Assembly: GCF_001692445.1 (NCBI RefSeq)
Contig: NZ_MAQA01000016.1
Location: forward strand, 21,234 to 85,233
Reading direction: 5' to 3'
DNA: 64,000 bases
Source of the DNA: Oerskovia enterophila
Lineage (GTDB): Bacteria; Actinomycetota; Actinomycetes; Actinomycetales; Cellulomonadaceae
The position numbers were made by a program, and so were the translations under genes. The stretch's first letter is position 1. The number at the start of each line of letters is the position of its first letter. Below are positions 11,145 through 20,282 of the stretch, in pieces. The notes below the pieces were generated by a model. The model had not been told where the DNA came from, searched no databases, and saw only the letters and a program-made list of their open reading frames with translations.

Positions 11145-11687
11145 ATGCACTGTCCGTTCTGCCGGCACGCGGACTCTCGGGTCGTCGACTCACGGACCTC
11201 CGACGACGGCGCATCGATCCGCCGTCGCCGCCAGTGCCCCGCGTGCAACCGGCGCTTCACCACGATCGAGACCGCGAGCCTGTCCGTGGTCAAGCGTTCG
11301 GGGGTGACCGAGCCGTTCAGCCGGGAGAAGATCGTGACGGGCGTGCGCAAGGCCTGCCAGGGGCGACCGGTCAACGAGGACGACCTCGCGGTGCTGGCCC
11401 AGCGCGTCGAGGAGTCGCTGCGGGCCGGCGGCAGCGCCGAGCTCGACGCCTACGAGATCGGCCTGGCCATCCTCGGCCCGCTGCGCGAGCTCGACGAGGT
11501 CGCCTACCTGCGCTTCGCGAGCGTCTACCAGGCCTTCGACTCGCTCGAGGACTTCGAGACCGCGATCAACTCGCTGCGCGCCGAGCGCGAGGCTCGGGAG
11601 GATGCGGTGCGCGGACGCGACGGCTCCGAGGGGATCGACGTCGAGCAGGACCCTGCGCCCGCGGGGGAGGCCTCGCACCTGGCCTGA
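11145..11687 (+). CDS. nrdR: Transcriptional repressor NrdR
   Basis: Represses ribonucleotide reductase genes in response to ATP/dATP levels. The 180-residue protein has the N-terminal zinc ribbon (MHCPFC at the start and QCPAC about 30 residues later), the RRRR/CNRRFTT DNA-contacting segment, and an ATP-cone domain ([16 protein letters not shown] onward). The C-terminal 30 residues are acidic and not conserved in the family. AGGAGA lies eight bases before the ATG. No ribonucleotide reductase gene is adjacent in this window. Confidence 0.95.
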   Translation: MHCPFCRHADSRVVDSRTSDDGASIRRRRQCPACNRRFTTIETASLSVVKRSGVTEPFSREKIVTGVRKACQGRPVNEDDLAVLAQRVEESLRAGGSAELDAYEIGLAILGPLRELDEVAYLRFASVYQAFDSLEDFETAINSLRAEREAREDAVRGRDGSEGIDVEQDPAPAGEASHLA

Positions 11688-11792
11688 GCCGGGCGTGGCG
11701 CCGTGCTCGCGCGCCACGCGTGCCGCGCTCGGTCGGCGCGGACGATGCGTCCCGTGCTCCGTCGGCGCGGACCGGGACGGGACGGAGTGTGC

Positions 11793-12869
11793 TCAGAGCC
11801 TGCTCGACCGGTCGGCCCAGATGTTGATGCCGGTGTCGAGCGGGCGCGACGTGCCGTCCGGGGCCGTCTCGAGCGACACCGCGTCGATCGCCGCGAGCTC
11901 CGCGGGGGAGAACGGGACGGCGTCGAGCGCTCGCAGGTTCTCGTCGAGCTGGGCCGTCGTGCGCGCCCCCACGAGGACCGAGGTCACCCGCGGGTCCCGG
12001 AGCGTCCAGGCGAGCGCCATCCGTGGCAGCGACTCGCCGCGGCCCGACGCGATCTCCCGCAGCGTGCGGACCCGGGCGAGGTTCTCCGGCGAGAGGAGCT
12101 CGGTGCGCAGCGAGACGCCGCGCGCGGCGCGAGACCCCTCCGGCACGCCGTCGAGGTAGCGGTCGGTCAGCATGCCCTGGGCCAGGGGCGAGAAGACGAT
12201 GAGGCCGGTTCCCGCGTCGCCGGCGACGTCGAGCAGCGTCCGTCCGTCGGGCCCTGGCTCCTCGATCCAGCGGTTGAGGATCGAGTAGGACGGCTGGTGC
12301 AGGACCAGGGGCAGGCCCAGGTCCGCGGCGATCTCGAGGGCCTGCGCGGTGCGACGGGCCGAGTAGGACGAGATCGCGGCGTACCGGGCGCGTCCCGAGG
12401 CCACGGCGGTGGCGAGGGCGCCGACCGTCTCGCGCAGCGGTGTCGTGGGGTCGAACCGGTGGGAGTAGAAGACGTCCACGTGGTCGAGTCCCAGTCGACG
12501 CAGCGAGGCGTCGAGCGAGGACAGCAGGTACTTGCGCGAGCCGCCTTCGCCGTACGGGCCAGGGCCCATGCGGTAGCCGGCCTTGGTCGAGAGGAGGAGC
12601 TCGTCACGGTGTCCCCGCAGGTCCGTCGCGAGCAGGCGGCCGAACCCGGCCTCGGCCGACCCGGGTGGCGGGCCGTAGTTGTTCGCGAGGTCGAAGTGGA
12701 CGACACCCCGCTCGTAGGCGTGCAGCACGAGCTCGCGCTGAGCGGCGAACGGCGTGGAGTCCCCGAAGTTCTGCCACAGACCCAGAGACAGGGCAGGCAG
12801 GGTCAGGCCGGAGGTCCCGGCGCGCCGGTACGTCATGTCGTCGGTGCTCGTCGGTGTTTTGTGCGACAT
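11793..12869 (-). CDS. Aldo/keto reductase, L-glyceraldehyde 3-phosphate reductase type (YghZ-like)
   Basis: NADPH-dependent carbonyl reductase of the YghZ/Gpr group, which detoxifies L-glyceraldehyde 3-phosphate or related carbonyls. The catalytic tetrad is visible: Asp and Tyr in HFDLANNYGPPPGSAE, Lys in LLSTKAGYRMGPGPYG, His in VFYSHRFDP. The C-terminal VLVGARTTAQLDENLRAL binds the cofactor. 358 residues, close to YghZ length. The ATG at 12869 is chosen because TACGGT sits six bases upstream; an internal start about 12 residues later (MTYRRAG) is also possible. Convergent with nrdR; the 105-bp gap holds a 12-bp direct repeat. Confidence 0.88.
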   Translation of the reverse strand: MSHKTPTSTDDMTYRRAGTSGLTLPALSLGLWQNFGDSTPFAAQRELVLHAYERGVVHFDLANNYGPPPGSAEAGFGRLLATDLRGHRDELLLSTKAGYRMGPGPYGEGGSRKYLLSSLDASLRRLGLDHVDVFYSHRFDPTTPLRETVGALATAVASGRARYAAISSYSARRTAQALEIAADLGLPLVLHQPSYSILNRWIEEPGPDGRTLLDVAGDAGTGLIVFSPLAQGMLTDRYLDGVPEGSRAARGVSLRTELLSPENLARVRTLREIASGRGESLPRMALAWTLRDPRVTSVLVGARTTAQLDENLRALDAVPFSPAELAAIDAVSLETAPDGTSRPLDTGINIWADRSSRL

Positions 12870-12875
12870 GTCTCG

Positions 12876-12881
12876 ACCGTA
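12876..12881 (-). promoter_or_regulatory. -10 element of leaderless aldo/keto reductase promoter
   Basis: TACGGT on the minus strand, six bases before the ATG, without a ribosome binding site. Confidence 0.5.
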
Positions 12882-12983
12882 CCCGGTCGTATTCGCTGGC
12901 GTTACCGATCGGCGTACGCCAGGCTGGGGGCAGGGGAGCGCCCCCAGGCGTACCCGTTCCACCGAGAGCAAGGAGGCCCGCCG

Positions 12984-13175
12984 ATGACGACGTCGAAGGA
13001 CGAGACACCAGCGACCACGCCCAGCGAGGACGCGAAGGCGAAGTTCCGCGAGGCGCTGGACCGCAAGAACGCCGCGAGCCACCGCACCGCGGACGGGGGC
13101 TCGAACACGGGCACCGTGCACGGTTCGGAGACCGTCGGACCCGTGCAGCGCACGTTCCGCCGCAAGTCCGGCTGA
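12984..13175 (+). CDS. Small hydrophilic DUF5302 protein
   Basis: 63-residue, highly charged protein with the core SEDAKAKFREALDRKNAASH followed by a glycine/threonine linker and the basic end TFRRKSG, which matches the actinobacterial DUF5302 pattern. Function unknown. It is probably largely disordered and has no membrane segment. AGGAGG lies seven bases before the ATG. The gene is divergent from the aldo/keto reductase and is followed at once by a strong shared terminator with serA. Confidence 0.75.
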   Translation: MTTSKDETPATTPSEDAKAKFREALDRKNAASHRTADGGSNTGTVHGSETVGPVQRTFRRKSG

Positions 13176-13204
13176 GCGGCTGCCGGGCACTGCCCGGCCC
13201 GCCT

Positions 13205-13252
13205 GCTACGACGAGGGGACCGCACCCACGGGTGCGGTCCCCTCGTCGTAGC
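13205..13252. terminator. Bidirectional hairpin terminator (DUF5302 / serA)
   Basis: Perfect 22-bp inverted repeat with a four-base CACG loop between convergent genes. It begins 30 bases after the DUF5302 stop and ends 17 bases before the serA stop. Confidence 0.8.
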
Positions 13253-13268
13253 GGCTCGAGCTAGCGGG

Positions 13269-14468
13269 TCAGGACAGAACCCGCAGCTTGACGGTTGCGT
13301 CCATCGCGCGCAGCGCCTCGATCGCGGCCGGCTCGAGCTCCGAGCCGACGTCGGTCACCACGTAGCCGAGCTCACCGCGGGTCGCGAGCATCTGACCCTC
13401 GATGTTGGTGCCGTGCTCCGCGAGCACGGCGTTGACGGCTGCCAGCACGCCCGGGGTGTTGCGGTGCAGGTGCGCGATCCGGCTCACGCCCGTGCTCTGC
13501 TCGAGCGCCAGACCGGGCATGTTGACGCTGAGCGTGGTCGAGCCCGTGGCGAGGTAGTCGCGGAGCTTGCCGGCGACGAACTGGCCGATCGACTCCTGGG
13601 CCTCCTCCGTGGAGCCACCGATGTGCGGGGTCAGGATCACGTTCGGCAGACCACGGAGGTCCGACTCGAAGTGGTCGCCGCGCTTCTTGGGCTCCTCGGG
13701 GAAGACGTCGATCGCCGCGCCGGACAGGTGCCCGGACAGGATGGCCTCCCGCAGAGCCCCCGTGTCGACGACGAAGCCGCGCGAGAGGTTGAGCAGGATC
13801 GAGCCCGGGCGCATGCGCGAGAGCTGCTTCTCGCCGAACAGGCCGGCGTTGCCGCCGCGCCCGTCCACGTGCAGGGTCACGACGTCGGCGGTCTCCAGGA
13901 GCTCGTCGAGGGTGTCCATGCGACGGGCGTTGCCCAGCGCGAGCTTCTCGGCCGTGTCGTAGAAGATGACCGACATGCCGAGCGCCTCGGCCACGACCGA
14001 GAGCTGGGTCCCGATGTTGCCGTAGCCGATGATGCCCAGGGTGCGGCCACGGACCTCGTGCGCGCCCTCGGCCGACTTGTCCCAGATGCCGTCGTGGAGC
14101 GCGCGGTCGCGCTCGGTCAGGCGCCGGGTCAGCGCGATGATCTCGGCCAGGGCGATCTCCACGACCGACCGGGTGTTCGAGAACGGGGCGTTGAACGTCG
14201 CGACACCGTGCGAGGCGGCAGCCTTGAGGTCGATCTGGTTGGTGCCGATGCAGAACGCGCCGATCGCGACGAGGTCCGGTGCGGACTCGATGACGCGGGC
14301 GGTCACGTTGGTCTTGGACCGGATGCCGAGGATGTTGACGCCCTGGAGCGCCTCGATCAGCTCGGCCTCGTCCATGGCCCCGGATCGCACGGTCACGTCG
14401 ATGCCGGCGGACTCGAAGATCGAGGTGGCGAGTGGGTGCAGGTTTTCGAGGAAGAGGGCGCGTAGCAC
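13269..14468 (-). CDS. serA: D-3-phosphoglycerate dehydrogenase SerA
   Basis: First committed step of serine synthesis, oxidising 3-phosphoglycerate with NAD. The 399-residue protein has the NAD-binding LGIIGYGNIGTQ motif, the catalytic residues Arg (LLNLSRGFVVD), Glu (DVFPEEP) and His (LTPHIGGSTEEAQ), and a C-terminal ACT domain (HRNTPGVLAAVNAVLAEHG onward) for serine feedback. It belongs to the shorter E. coli-like type rather than the 530-residue mycobacterial type. The GTG at 14468 abuts AGGGAG, which is too close to be an ideal ribosome binding site, so the start is the weakest part of the call. Confidence 0.92.
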   Translation of the reverse strand: MLRALFLENLHPLATSIFESAGIDVTVRSGAMDEAELIEALQGVNILGIRSKTNVTARVIESAPDLVAIGAFCIGTNQIDLKAAASHGVATFNAPFSNTRSVVEIALAEIIALTRRLTERDRALHDGIWDKSAEGAHEVRGRTLGIIGYGNIGTQLSVVAEALGMSVIFYDTAEKLALGNARRMDTLDELLETADVVTLHVDGRGGNAGLFGEKQLSRMRPGSILLNLSRGFVVDTGALREAILSGHLSGAAIDVFPEEPKKRGDHFESDLRGLPNVILTPHIGGSTEEAQESIGQFVAGKLRDYLATGSTTLSVNMPGLALEQSTGVSRIAHLHRNTPGVLAAVNAVLAEHGTNIEGQMLATRGELGYVVTDVGSELEPAAIEALRAMDATVKLRVLS

Positions 14469-14618
14469 CTCCCTATGGTGCTCCGAGTTGCCATGAGCAC
14501 CAAACGAGTCTTGTCCTTCGGACGCCCGGCACGGCTGGCCGGACGCCGTCCGGGCGCACCACGCGACAGGTCCGACGACGCCGGTCGGGCACCTCGCCCG
14601 GCCCGCGCCGCGCGCGCC

Positions 14619-16949
14619 TCAGTCGGCGAACCCTCCGGGCAGGGGCTGTGCGTGCACGACGACGAGTCGCTGGGTGGGTCGCGTCATGGCCACGTAGAGG
14701 TCCGAGGCGCCCGAGGTGGCGGCGAGGATCTCGGCCGGCTCGACCAGGACGACGGCGTCGAACTCGAGGCCCTTGCTCTGCGTGGGGCTCAGGACCGTCA
14801 GCGCCGCGGCGAGCGCGCCGGGGAGGGCCGCGGCCGGACCGGCGAGCAGCGGCGTCGAGCCGTGCGCCTCGACCAGCTGCTCGCGCACCTCGCCCACGCG
14901 CCCGGCCGGGACGACCACGGCGACCCGGCCTGCGCCGTCGGGCCCGACGAACTCCGCCAGCGCCGCGCGGACCCGTGCGACGACCTCCGGTCCCACGGCA
15001 CCAGCAACGGGGACCGGGGCCAGCACGAGGGCTCCCGGGACGTCGCGCGCCGAGGTGAGCGACGACGTCGGGAGGCCCGACGCGGCCGCGAACCGCTGCG
15101 CGGTGTCCGCGATCTGGGTGGGCGTGCGGTAGTTGACGGTCAGGGTCGCCTGCCGCCACGCGTCGCGCAGCAGCGGGTCGAGCATGCTCGCCCACGACCG
15201 CGCACCCGCGAGCGAGGACGTCTGGGCGACGTCGCCGACGATCGTCATGGACCGTGTGGGGCAGCGGCGCACCAGGGCGCGCCACGCCATCGCGGAGAGC
15301 TCCTGGGCCTCGTCGACCACGACGTGCGCGTACGTCCACGTGCGGTCCTGGGCAGCGCGCTCGGCCGTGGTCAGGCGCGAGCCCCCGCCGCCGAAGCGGT
15401 CCGCGAGGATCTCCGCCCCCACGATCCCGCCGCCTGCCCCCGAGGACTCGAGCACCTGGCGCGCGTACTCGAGGTTCGCCGCGCGGTCCGCGGCCTCGGC
15501 CTTGGCCTGGGCGCGGGCAGCCTGGTCGTCCTCGCCCAGGAGCTCGGCGGCCTCGTCGAGCAGGGGCACGTCCGCGGGCGTCCAGGGTGAGCCCTGGGGG
15601 CGTGCGAGGGCCGCACGGTCCGCGCGTGACATGTCGGGTGCCGCCTCGGCGAGGCGGTGCGGCTTGACGAACAGGTCCTCGATCAGGCGCTCGGGCGTGA
15701 GCGGCATCCAGGCGAGGTTGAGCGCGATCCGGATCTCGCGCTGCCGACGCAGGTCGTCGATCACCTCGGCCCGCTCCTCGGGAGCGACCGGCCCGCCGAG
15801 CTCGGCGAGGTACTGGTCGGCGAGCCGGCCCAGCATCTCGCGCACGAACGGGACGCGGGCGAGGTTGTGCGGCTTGTGGGTGCGGTGGGCCTTGGCGATC
15901 GCGTCGCGCACGTCGGAGCGGCGGACCACCAGGTCGTGCCCGTCGATGCGCAGGTGCTGGTCCGCGGCGGGCACGCGCTGGCGTGCGCGGACGGCCCGCT
16001 GGACGATCCTGGCCCAGGACGCGCGGCCCTTGATGCGGGCCACCTCGGGGGACTCCTCGCCGTCGGCGACGAGTCCCGGGAGCAGCTCGGCGATCGTGGT
16101 GCTCACGACGCCGGTCTCGCCGAGCGAGGGCAGGACCTGGTCGATGTAGTGCAGGAAGGACAGGCTGGGGCCGACCAGCAGGACGCCCGAGCGCTCGAGC
16201 AGGCGGCGGTGGGCGTACAGGAGGTAGGCCGCGCGGTGCAGCGCGACGGCTGTCTTGCCGGTGCCCGGCCCGCCCTGGACCACCAGGGCGCCCGCGAGCT
16301 CCGAGCGGATGATCGCGTCCTGCTCGGCCTGGATCGTCGCGACGATGTCGCCCATGCGGCTCGTCCGGCCGGCCGCCATGGCGGCGAGCAGAGCCCCCTC
16401 GCCCGAGAGCGAGGACTGCGAGGCCGAGTCCGAGGACAGGTCGAGGACCTCGTCCTCGAGCCCGGTCACGCTGCGTCCCCTGGTCACGAGGTGCCGACGG
16501 CGCCGCACCCCGTCGGGGTGGGCCGCGGTCGCCCGGTAGAACGCCTGGGCGGCGGGAGCCCGCCAGTCGGTGAGGATCGAGGCGTGGTCCTCGTCGGACA
16601 GGCCGATCCGGCCGACGTAGCGCGTGGTGTCGTCGTCGAGGTCGAGCCGTCCGAAGGTCAGGCGCTCCTCGACGGACTCGAGCTGCGCGAGCCGGTCCTC
16701 GTAGAGGGTCGCGAACGCGTCGCGCTCGCTGCGGTTCTGGGGGGACCCGGACGGGCCGCCGCGGCGGACGCCCGCCAGGCGGGCCCGGGTCGCGGCACGC
16801 AGCTCGTCGAGGCGGGCGTAGAGCGTGTCGACGACGAGCTGTTCCTTGCCGATCTCCTCCTGTCGTCCGGAGGGTTGGTGGTCCGGCGTGGCCGTGACCT
16901 GTCCGTCCGGAGCCCGTGTCCCGCTCGTCCGGTCGCTCGTCTCGCGCAC
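14619..16949 (-). CDS. HelD-like superfamily 1 ATPase/helicase
   Basis: About 776 residues in the UvrD/HelD group; HelD proteins bind RNA polymerase and remove it from DNA. Visible motifs: N-terminal coiled coil (EEIGKEQLVVDTLYARLDEL), Walker A (VQGGPGTGKTAVALHRAAY), DEAQ-type Walker B (VVVDEAQELSAMAWRAL), NYRTP, SPTQSKGLEFDAVVL and the final LYVAMTRPTQRL. The GTG at 16949 is used; an in-frame ATG at 17015 would add 22 residues and has no ribosome binding site. It stands divergent from the phosphatase gene and could be involved in transcription recycling or antibiotic tolerance; this is inferred from the family. Confidence 0.85.
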   Translation of the reverse strand: MRETSDRTSGTRAPDGQVTATPDHQPSGRQEEIGKEQLVVDTLYARLDELRAATRARLAGVRRGGPSGSPQNRSERDAFATLYEDRLAQLESVEERLTFGRLDLDDDTTRYVGRIGLSDEDHASILTDWRAPAAQAFYRATAAHPDGVRRRRHLVTRGRSVTGLEDEVLDLSSDSASQSSLSGEGALLAAMAAGRTSRMGDIVATIQAEQDAIIRSELAGALVVQGGPGTGKTAVALHRAAYLLYAHRRLLERSGVLLVGPSLSFLHYIDQVLPSLGETGVVSTTIAELLPGLVADGEESPEVARIKGRASWARIVQRAVRARQRVPAADQHLRIDGHDLVVRRSDVRDAIAKAHRTHKPHNLARVPFVREMLGRLADQYLAELGGPVAPEERAEVIDDLRRQREIRIALNLAWMPLTPERLIEDLFVKPHRLAEAAPDMSRADRAALARPQGSPWTPADVPLLDEAAELLGEDDQAARAQAKAEAADRAANLEYARQVLESSGAGGGIVGAEILADRFGGGGSRLTTAERAAQDRTWTYAHVVVDEAQELSAMAWRALVRRCPTRSMTIVGDVAQTSSLAGARSWASMLDPLLRDAWRQATLTVNYRTPTQIADTAQRFAAASGLPTSSLTSARDVPGALVLAPVPVAGAVGPEVVARVRAALAEFVGPDGAGRVAVVVPAGRVGEVREQLVEAHGSTPLLAGPAAALPGALAAALTVLSPTQSKGLEFDAVVLVEPAEILAATSGASDLYVAMTRPTQRLVVVHAQPLPGGFAD

Positions 16950-17249
16950 CCTGATCCGTCCTGTCCTCTGGTCCCACGTGGCCCGCTCGCGCACCCCCGC
17001 GATGCAGCCGTCCATTATTGCCGATCCGGGCGGTCCCGGGGGCCATCCGACCGAGGCGCGGACCGCGGGCGGACCGGGGAGGGGCGGCGCGTCGGACAGG
17101 GGGGGACGGGCGAGGGTCCGGGCCGCCCGGACCCGGTCGTGCGGGCGCCCCCGCACGTGGGGCGGCGCAGGAGGCGCGCCCGCATCCCACCGCGAGGCAG
17201 CGCTGTCCTCTACGATCGGGAACCATGGCGAGAGTGGGGAGTGCACGTC

Positions 17250-18560
17250 GTGGTGACTGACCCCGTGCCGCCCCGTGCTCAGGACGGTGCCCCCGCGGTC
17301 CTCTCGCCCGAGGACCTGCTGCGGGTCCTGCTCGTCGAGGACGACGACGGGGACGCGATCCTCGTCGAGGAGCTGCTCGAGGACGCGAGCGTCAACGTCG
17401 AGCTGCACCGGGCGACCGCGCTCGACGAGGCGCTGGAGAAGCTCGGCCAGCACGACGTGCACTGCATCCTGCTGGACCTCGGTCTGCCCGACGCCGTGGG
17501 TCTGTCCGCGGTCGAACGGCTGCAGTCTCGACCCAACCCGCCGGCCCTCGTGGTCCTGACCGGGCACACCGGGATCGACCTCGGGGTCCAGGCCGTGGCG
17601 GCAGGCGCCGACGACTACCTGGTCAAGGGAGAGGTCGACGGTGATCTCCTCGGTCGATCGGTCCGGTACGCGGTGCAGCGCCGTCGCTCCAAGGAGCAGC
17701 AGCGTGCGCTGTACCGCAGCGAGGTCCGGGCCGCGGAGACCGCTCGCCTCGAGCGCGCCCTCCTGCCCAAGGCGCTCGTCTCCGACGAGCGGATCGCTGT
17801 CATGGTCGGCTACATCCCCGGAGGCAACGGGCTGCTCGGCGGCGACTTCTACGACGCGGTCGAGCGCAGCGACGGGAGCGTCCTGTGCCTGATCGGTGAC
17901 GTCGCGGGGCACGGACCCGACGAGGCGGCTCTCGGCGCGACGCTGCGCACGGCGTGGCGCACGCTCGTCCTGTCGGACGTCGCCCCCGACCAGATCCTGC
18001 CGCTGGTCGAGCGGGTCCTGGTGCCCGAGGGTGCCCGCCCCGAGGTGTTCGTCACGCTGTGCCAGGTCGTCATCTCCGCCGACCGGTCCGGGGTCGACCT
18101 CTACCTCGCGGGGCACATGCCCCCGCTGCTTCTCCAGGAGTCCTGCTCGGAGCTCCCGACGGCGTCGCGCGGGCGGGCGCTCGGCATCCCCGTGGGCGGG
18201 GGCTGGCGCGCCGAGCACGTGGAGCTCGAGGCGCCCTGGGCGCTCATGCTCTACACCGACGGACTCATCGAGGCGACGCTGGCGGAGGACCCGGCGATCC
18301 CGGGGACGGGGTTCGTCCCCGGGGCTCCGGGACGCAGGGAGCGGCTCGGGGTCGCTGGGCTCCTCGCTGCGGTCGACACCGAGATCGCGCACGGGGGCGA
18401 AGGGCTCGTCGAGCGGGTCTTCCGCCGTGTCCGGGACCTGCACGGCGGCCCCCTGGCCGACGACGCGGCGGTCCTCGTGGTCGGCTGGGGCGGGCCGGAC
18501 CAGGCGGCTCGTGGCGAGCGGACCGCGACCCTCGCGGACTCCGACGAGTGGTCGCAGTGA
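17250..18560 (+). CDS. Response regulator fused to PP2C-type (SpoIIE/RsbU) phosphatase
   Basis: 436-residue protein with an N-terminal receiver domain (acidic DDD near residue 30, phospho-acceptor Asp76 in CILLDLGLPDA, Lys in DDYLVKGE), a helical linker, and a PP2C/SpoIIE Ser/Thr phosphatase domain with metal ligands in GGDFYDAV, LIGDVAGHGPDEA and the C-terminal ADDAAVLVV. Such proteins usually dephosphorylate an anti-anti-sigma factor. Start: GTG 17250 or 17253 follow GGGGAG (17236-17241) at good spacing; a GTG at 17241 is less likely. A TACGAT -10-like element lies at 17211. The stop overlaps the kinase start (GTGA), so the pair is translationally coupled. Confidence 0.9.
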   Translation: MVTDPVPPRAQDGAPAVLSPEDLLRVLLVEDDDGDAILVEELLEDASVNVELHRATALDEALEKLGQHDVHCILLDLGLPDAVGLSAVERLQSRPNPPALVVLTGHTGIDLGVQAVAAGADDYLVKGEVDGDLLGRSVRYAVQRRRSKEQQRALYRSEVRAAETARLERALLPKALVSDERIAVMVGYIPGGNGLLGGDFYDAVERSDGSVLCLIGDVAGHGPDEAALGATLRTAWRTLVLSDVAPDQILPLVERVLVPEGARPEVFVTLCQVVISADRSGVDLYLAGHMPPLLLQESCSELPTASRGRALGIPVGGGWRAEHVELEAPWALMLYTDGLIEATLAEDPAIPGTGFVPGAPGRRERLGVAGLLAAVDTEIAHGGEGLVERVFRRVRDLHGGPLADDAAVLVVGWGGPDQAARGERTATLADSDEWSQ

Positions 18561-20212
18561 CGGCAGGGCAGTCGACGGCACAGGGCGCGGACACCGAGAG
18601 GGAGCCCGAGATCCTCGCGGGGACAGCGCCGCAGGGCGCGTCCTTGCGGCGCCGCCTCGGTGTCCTGCTGGTGGTCGCCGCGGCGATCCTGCTCGCGGTC
18701 CTCGTGACCTCGGTCGTTGCTCTCCTCAACGTCGTGCGCATCCAGGACGAGGTGACCAACCCCTACTTCACGGCCATCACCCAGGCGGACACGGCGTACA
18801 TCTCGCTCGTGGACGCCGAGTCGTCGGTGCGGGCCTTCCTCGCGACGGGTGTCGAGGTCAACCTCGAGCCGTTCGAGCGCTCGGTCGGCTCGGACGGGTC
18901 GGTGTCCCTCCACGACGAGGCGACGTCGGAGGTGCTCGCGGTCTCACCTCCGGTGGCGGCCGCCCTCGACAGGGCGTCGACGGCCATCCACGAGTGGGCC
19001 CTCGGGTACGCCGTGCCGTCCGTCCAGAAGGTGCAGGACGGCGGCCCGGAGGCCGTGACGACCGACGACAAGCTCGAGGGCGCTCGTCTGTTCGACGACG
19101 CCCGGGTCGCGACGGGCGACTACATCACGGTCCTGCGGTCCGTCCGGGCGGAGAAGGTCGAGGAGCTCGAGAGCTGGACGCAGGTGCTCTTCGGGTCGGT
19201 CCTCGTCCTCGTCCTGGCCGCGCTGCTGGTGGGCGCGGTCCTGTGGAGCGTGCTCAAGCGGTGGATCACCGAGCCCGTGACCTCGCTCGCGCACCAGGTG
19301 CGCGTCGTCAGCGGCGGTCGGCTGCGGCAGCCGGTCGCGGTCAGCGCGCCGGGCGAGATCGGGGCGCTCGCGATCGACATCGAGCACATGCGCCAGGAGC
19401 TCGTGAGCCAGGTGGCCGAGATCCGTGCGTCGCACGAGGAGGTCGAGCTCTCCCACGAGCTGCTCGCTGCCCAGGCCCAGGAGCTCGAACGCTCGAACCG
19501 CGACCTGGAGCAGTTCGCCTACGTCGCCTCGCACGACCTCCAGGAGCCGTTGCGCAAGGTCGCGTCGTTCACCCAGCTGCTGCAGAAGCGGTACGGCGGA
19601 CAGCTCGACGACCGTGCGGACCAGTACATCGAGTTCGCGGTCGACGGGGCCAAGCGGATGCAGCGGCTCATCCAGGACCTGCTCGGGTTCTCGCGCGTCG
19701 GACGGACCGGGACCGAACGGGTCCAGGTCGACCTCGAGAAGTCGCTCGCGGTGGCCCTGTCCGACCTCGAGGACAAGATCGCCACGACGGGCGCGGTCGT
19801 GACGCACGACCCGCTCCCCACGGTCCGCGGCGAGAAGGCCCTGCTCGAACAGCTCTTCGTCAACCTCGTGGGCAACGCGATCAAGTTCCGCGACCCGGAG
19901 CGTCCGCCGGTCGTCCACGTCGGGGTCCGGGCGAGCGAGCGCGCGTGGGAGCTCAGCGTGGTCGACAACGGGATCGGGATCGACGCGCAGTACGCCGAAC
20001 GGGTCTTCGTCATCTTCCAGCGGCTGCACCCCAAGGACGTCTACGAGGGGACGGGGATCGGCCTCGCGCTGTGCAAGCGGATCGTGGAGTACCACGGCGG
20101 GCGCATCTGGCTCGAGCCGACCGAGGGCGGCGGGACGACGGTCCGGTTCACGATCGCGCACGCCTACGACCCCTCTGCCGCCGCCCAGCGGCCCTCGCAC
20201 GACGCGCCGTAG
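18557..20212 (+). CDS. CHASE3/HAMP sensor histidine kinase
   Basis: 551-residue membrane sensor. Membrane segment 1 at about residues 36-58, an extracytoplasmic CHASE3-like region (DEVTNPYFTAITQADTAYI and ESSVRAFLATG), membrane segment 2 at about 211-233, a HAMP linker, then the HisKA domain with His326 in ASHDLQEPLRKV and the ATPase domain with NLVGNAIKFRD (N box), DNGIGID (G1) and GTGIGLALCKRI (G2). The overlap with the receiver-phosphatase gene and the single-domain receiver that follows make a three-gene relay. The likely flow is kinase to both receivers. The stimulus cannot be read from the sequence. Confidence 0.92.
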   Translation: MTAGQSTAQGADTEREPEILAGTAPQGASLRRRLGVLLVVAAAILLAVLVTSVVALLNVVRIQDEVTNPYFTAITQADTAYISLVDAESSVRAFLATGVEVNLEPFERSVGSDGSVSLHDEATSEVLAVSPPVAAALDRASTAIHEWALGYAVPSVQKVQDGGPEAVTTDDKLEGARLFDDARVATGDYITVLRSVRAEKVEELESWTQVLFGSVLVLVLAALLVGAVLWSVLKRWITEPVTSLAHQVRVVSGGRLRQPVAVSAPGEIGALAIDIEHMRQELVSQVAEIRASHEEVELSHELLAAQAQELERSNRDLEQFAYVASHDLQEPLRKVASFTQLLQKRYGGQLDDRADQYIEFAVDGAKRMQRLIQDLLGFSRVGRTGTERVQVDLEKSLAVALSDLEDKIATTGAVVTHDPLPTVRGEKALLEQLFVNLVGNAIKFRDPERPPVVHVGVRASERAWELSVVDNGIGIDAQYAERVFVIFQRLHPKDVYEGTGIGLALCKRIVEYHGGRIWLEPTEGGGTTVRFTIAHAYDPSAAAQRPSHDAP

Positions 20213-20270
20213 CCGACGGAGCCCTGCGACGTGCCGCCACGTGCTGCGACGTGTGCGGCAGCTCGTCGAC

Positions 20271-20276
20271 TAGGCT
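20271..20276 (+). promoter_or_regulatory. -10 element of leaderless promoter for the stand-alone receiver
   Basis: TAGGCT, six bases, then GTG 20283. This gives the third gene of the signalling group a promoter of its own. Confidence 0.5.
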
Positions 20277-20282
20277 CGCGGC

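Noticed and set aside
17224..17226. ATG seven bases after TACGAT upstream of the receiver-phosphatase gene
   Set aside because: The spacing looks leaderless, but this ATG is out of frame with the receiver domain. The GTG at 17250 with GGGGAG fits the protein.
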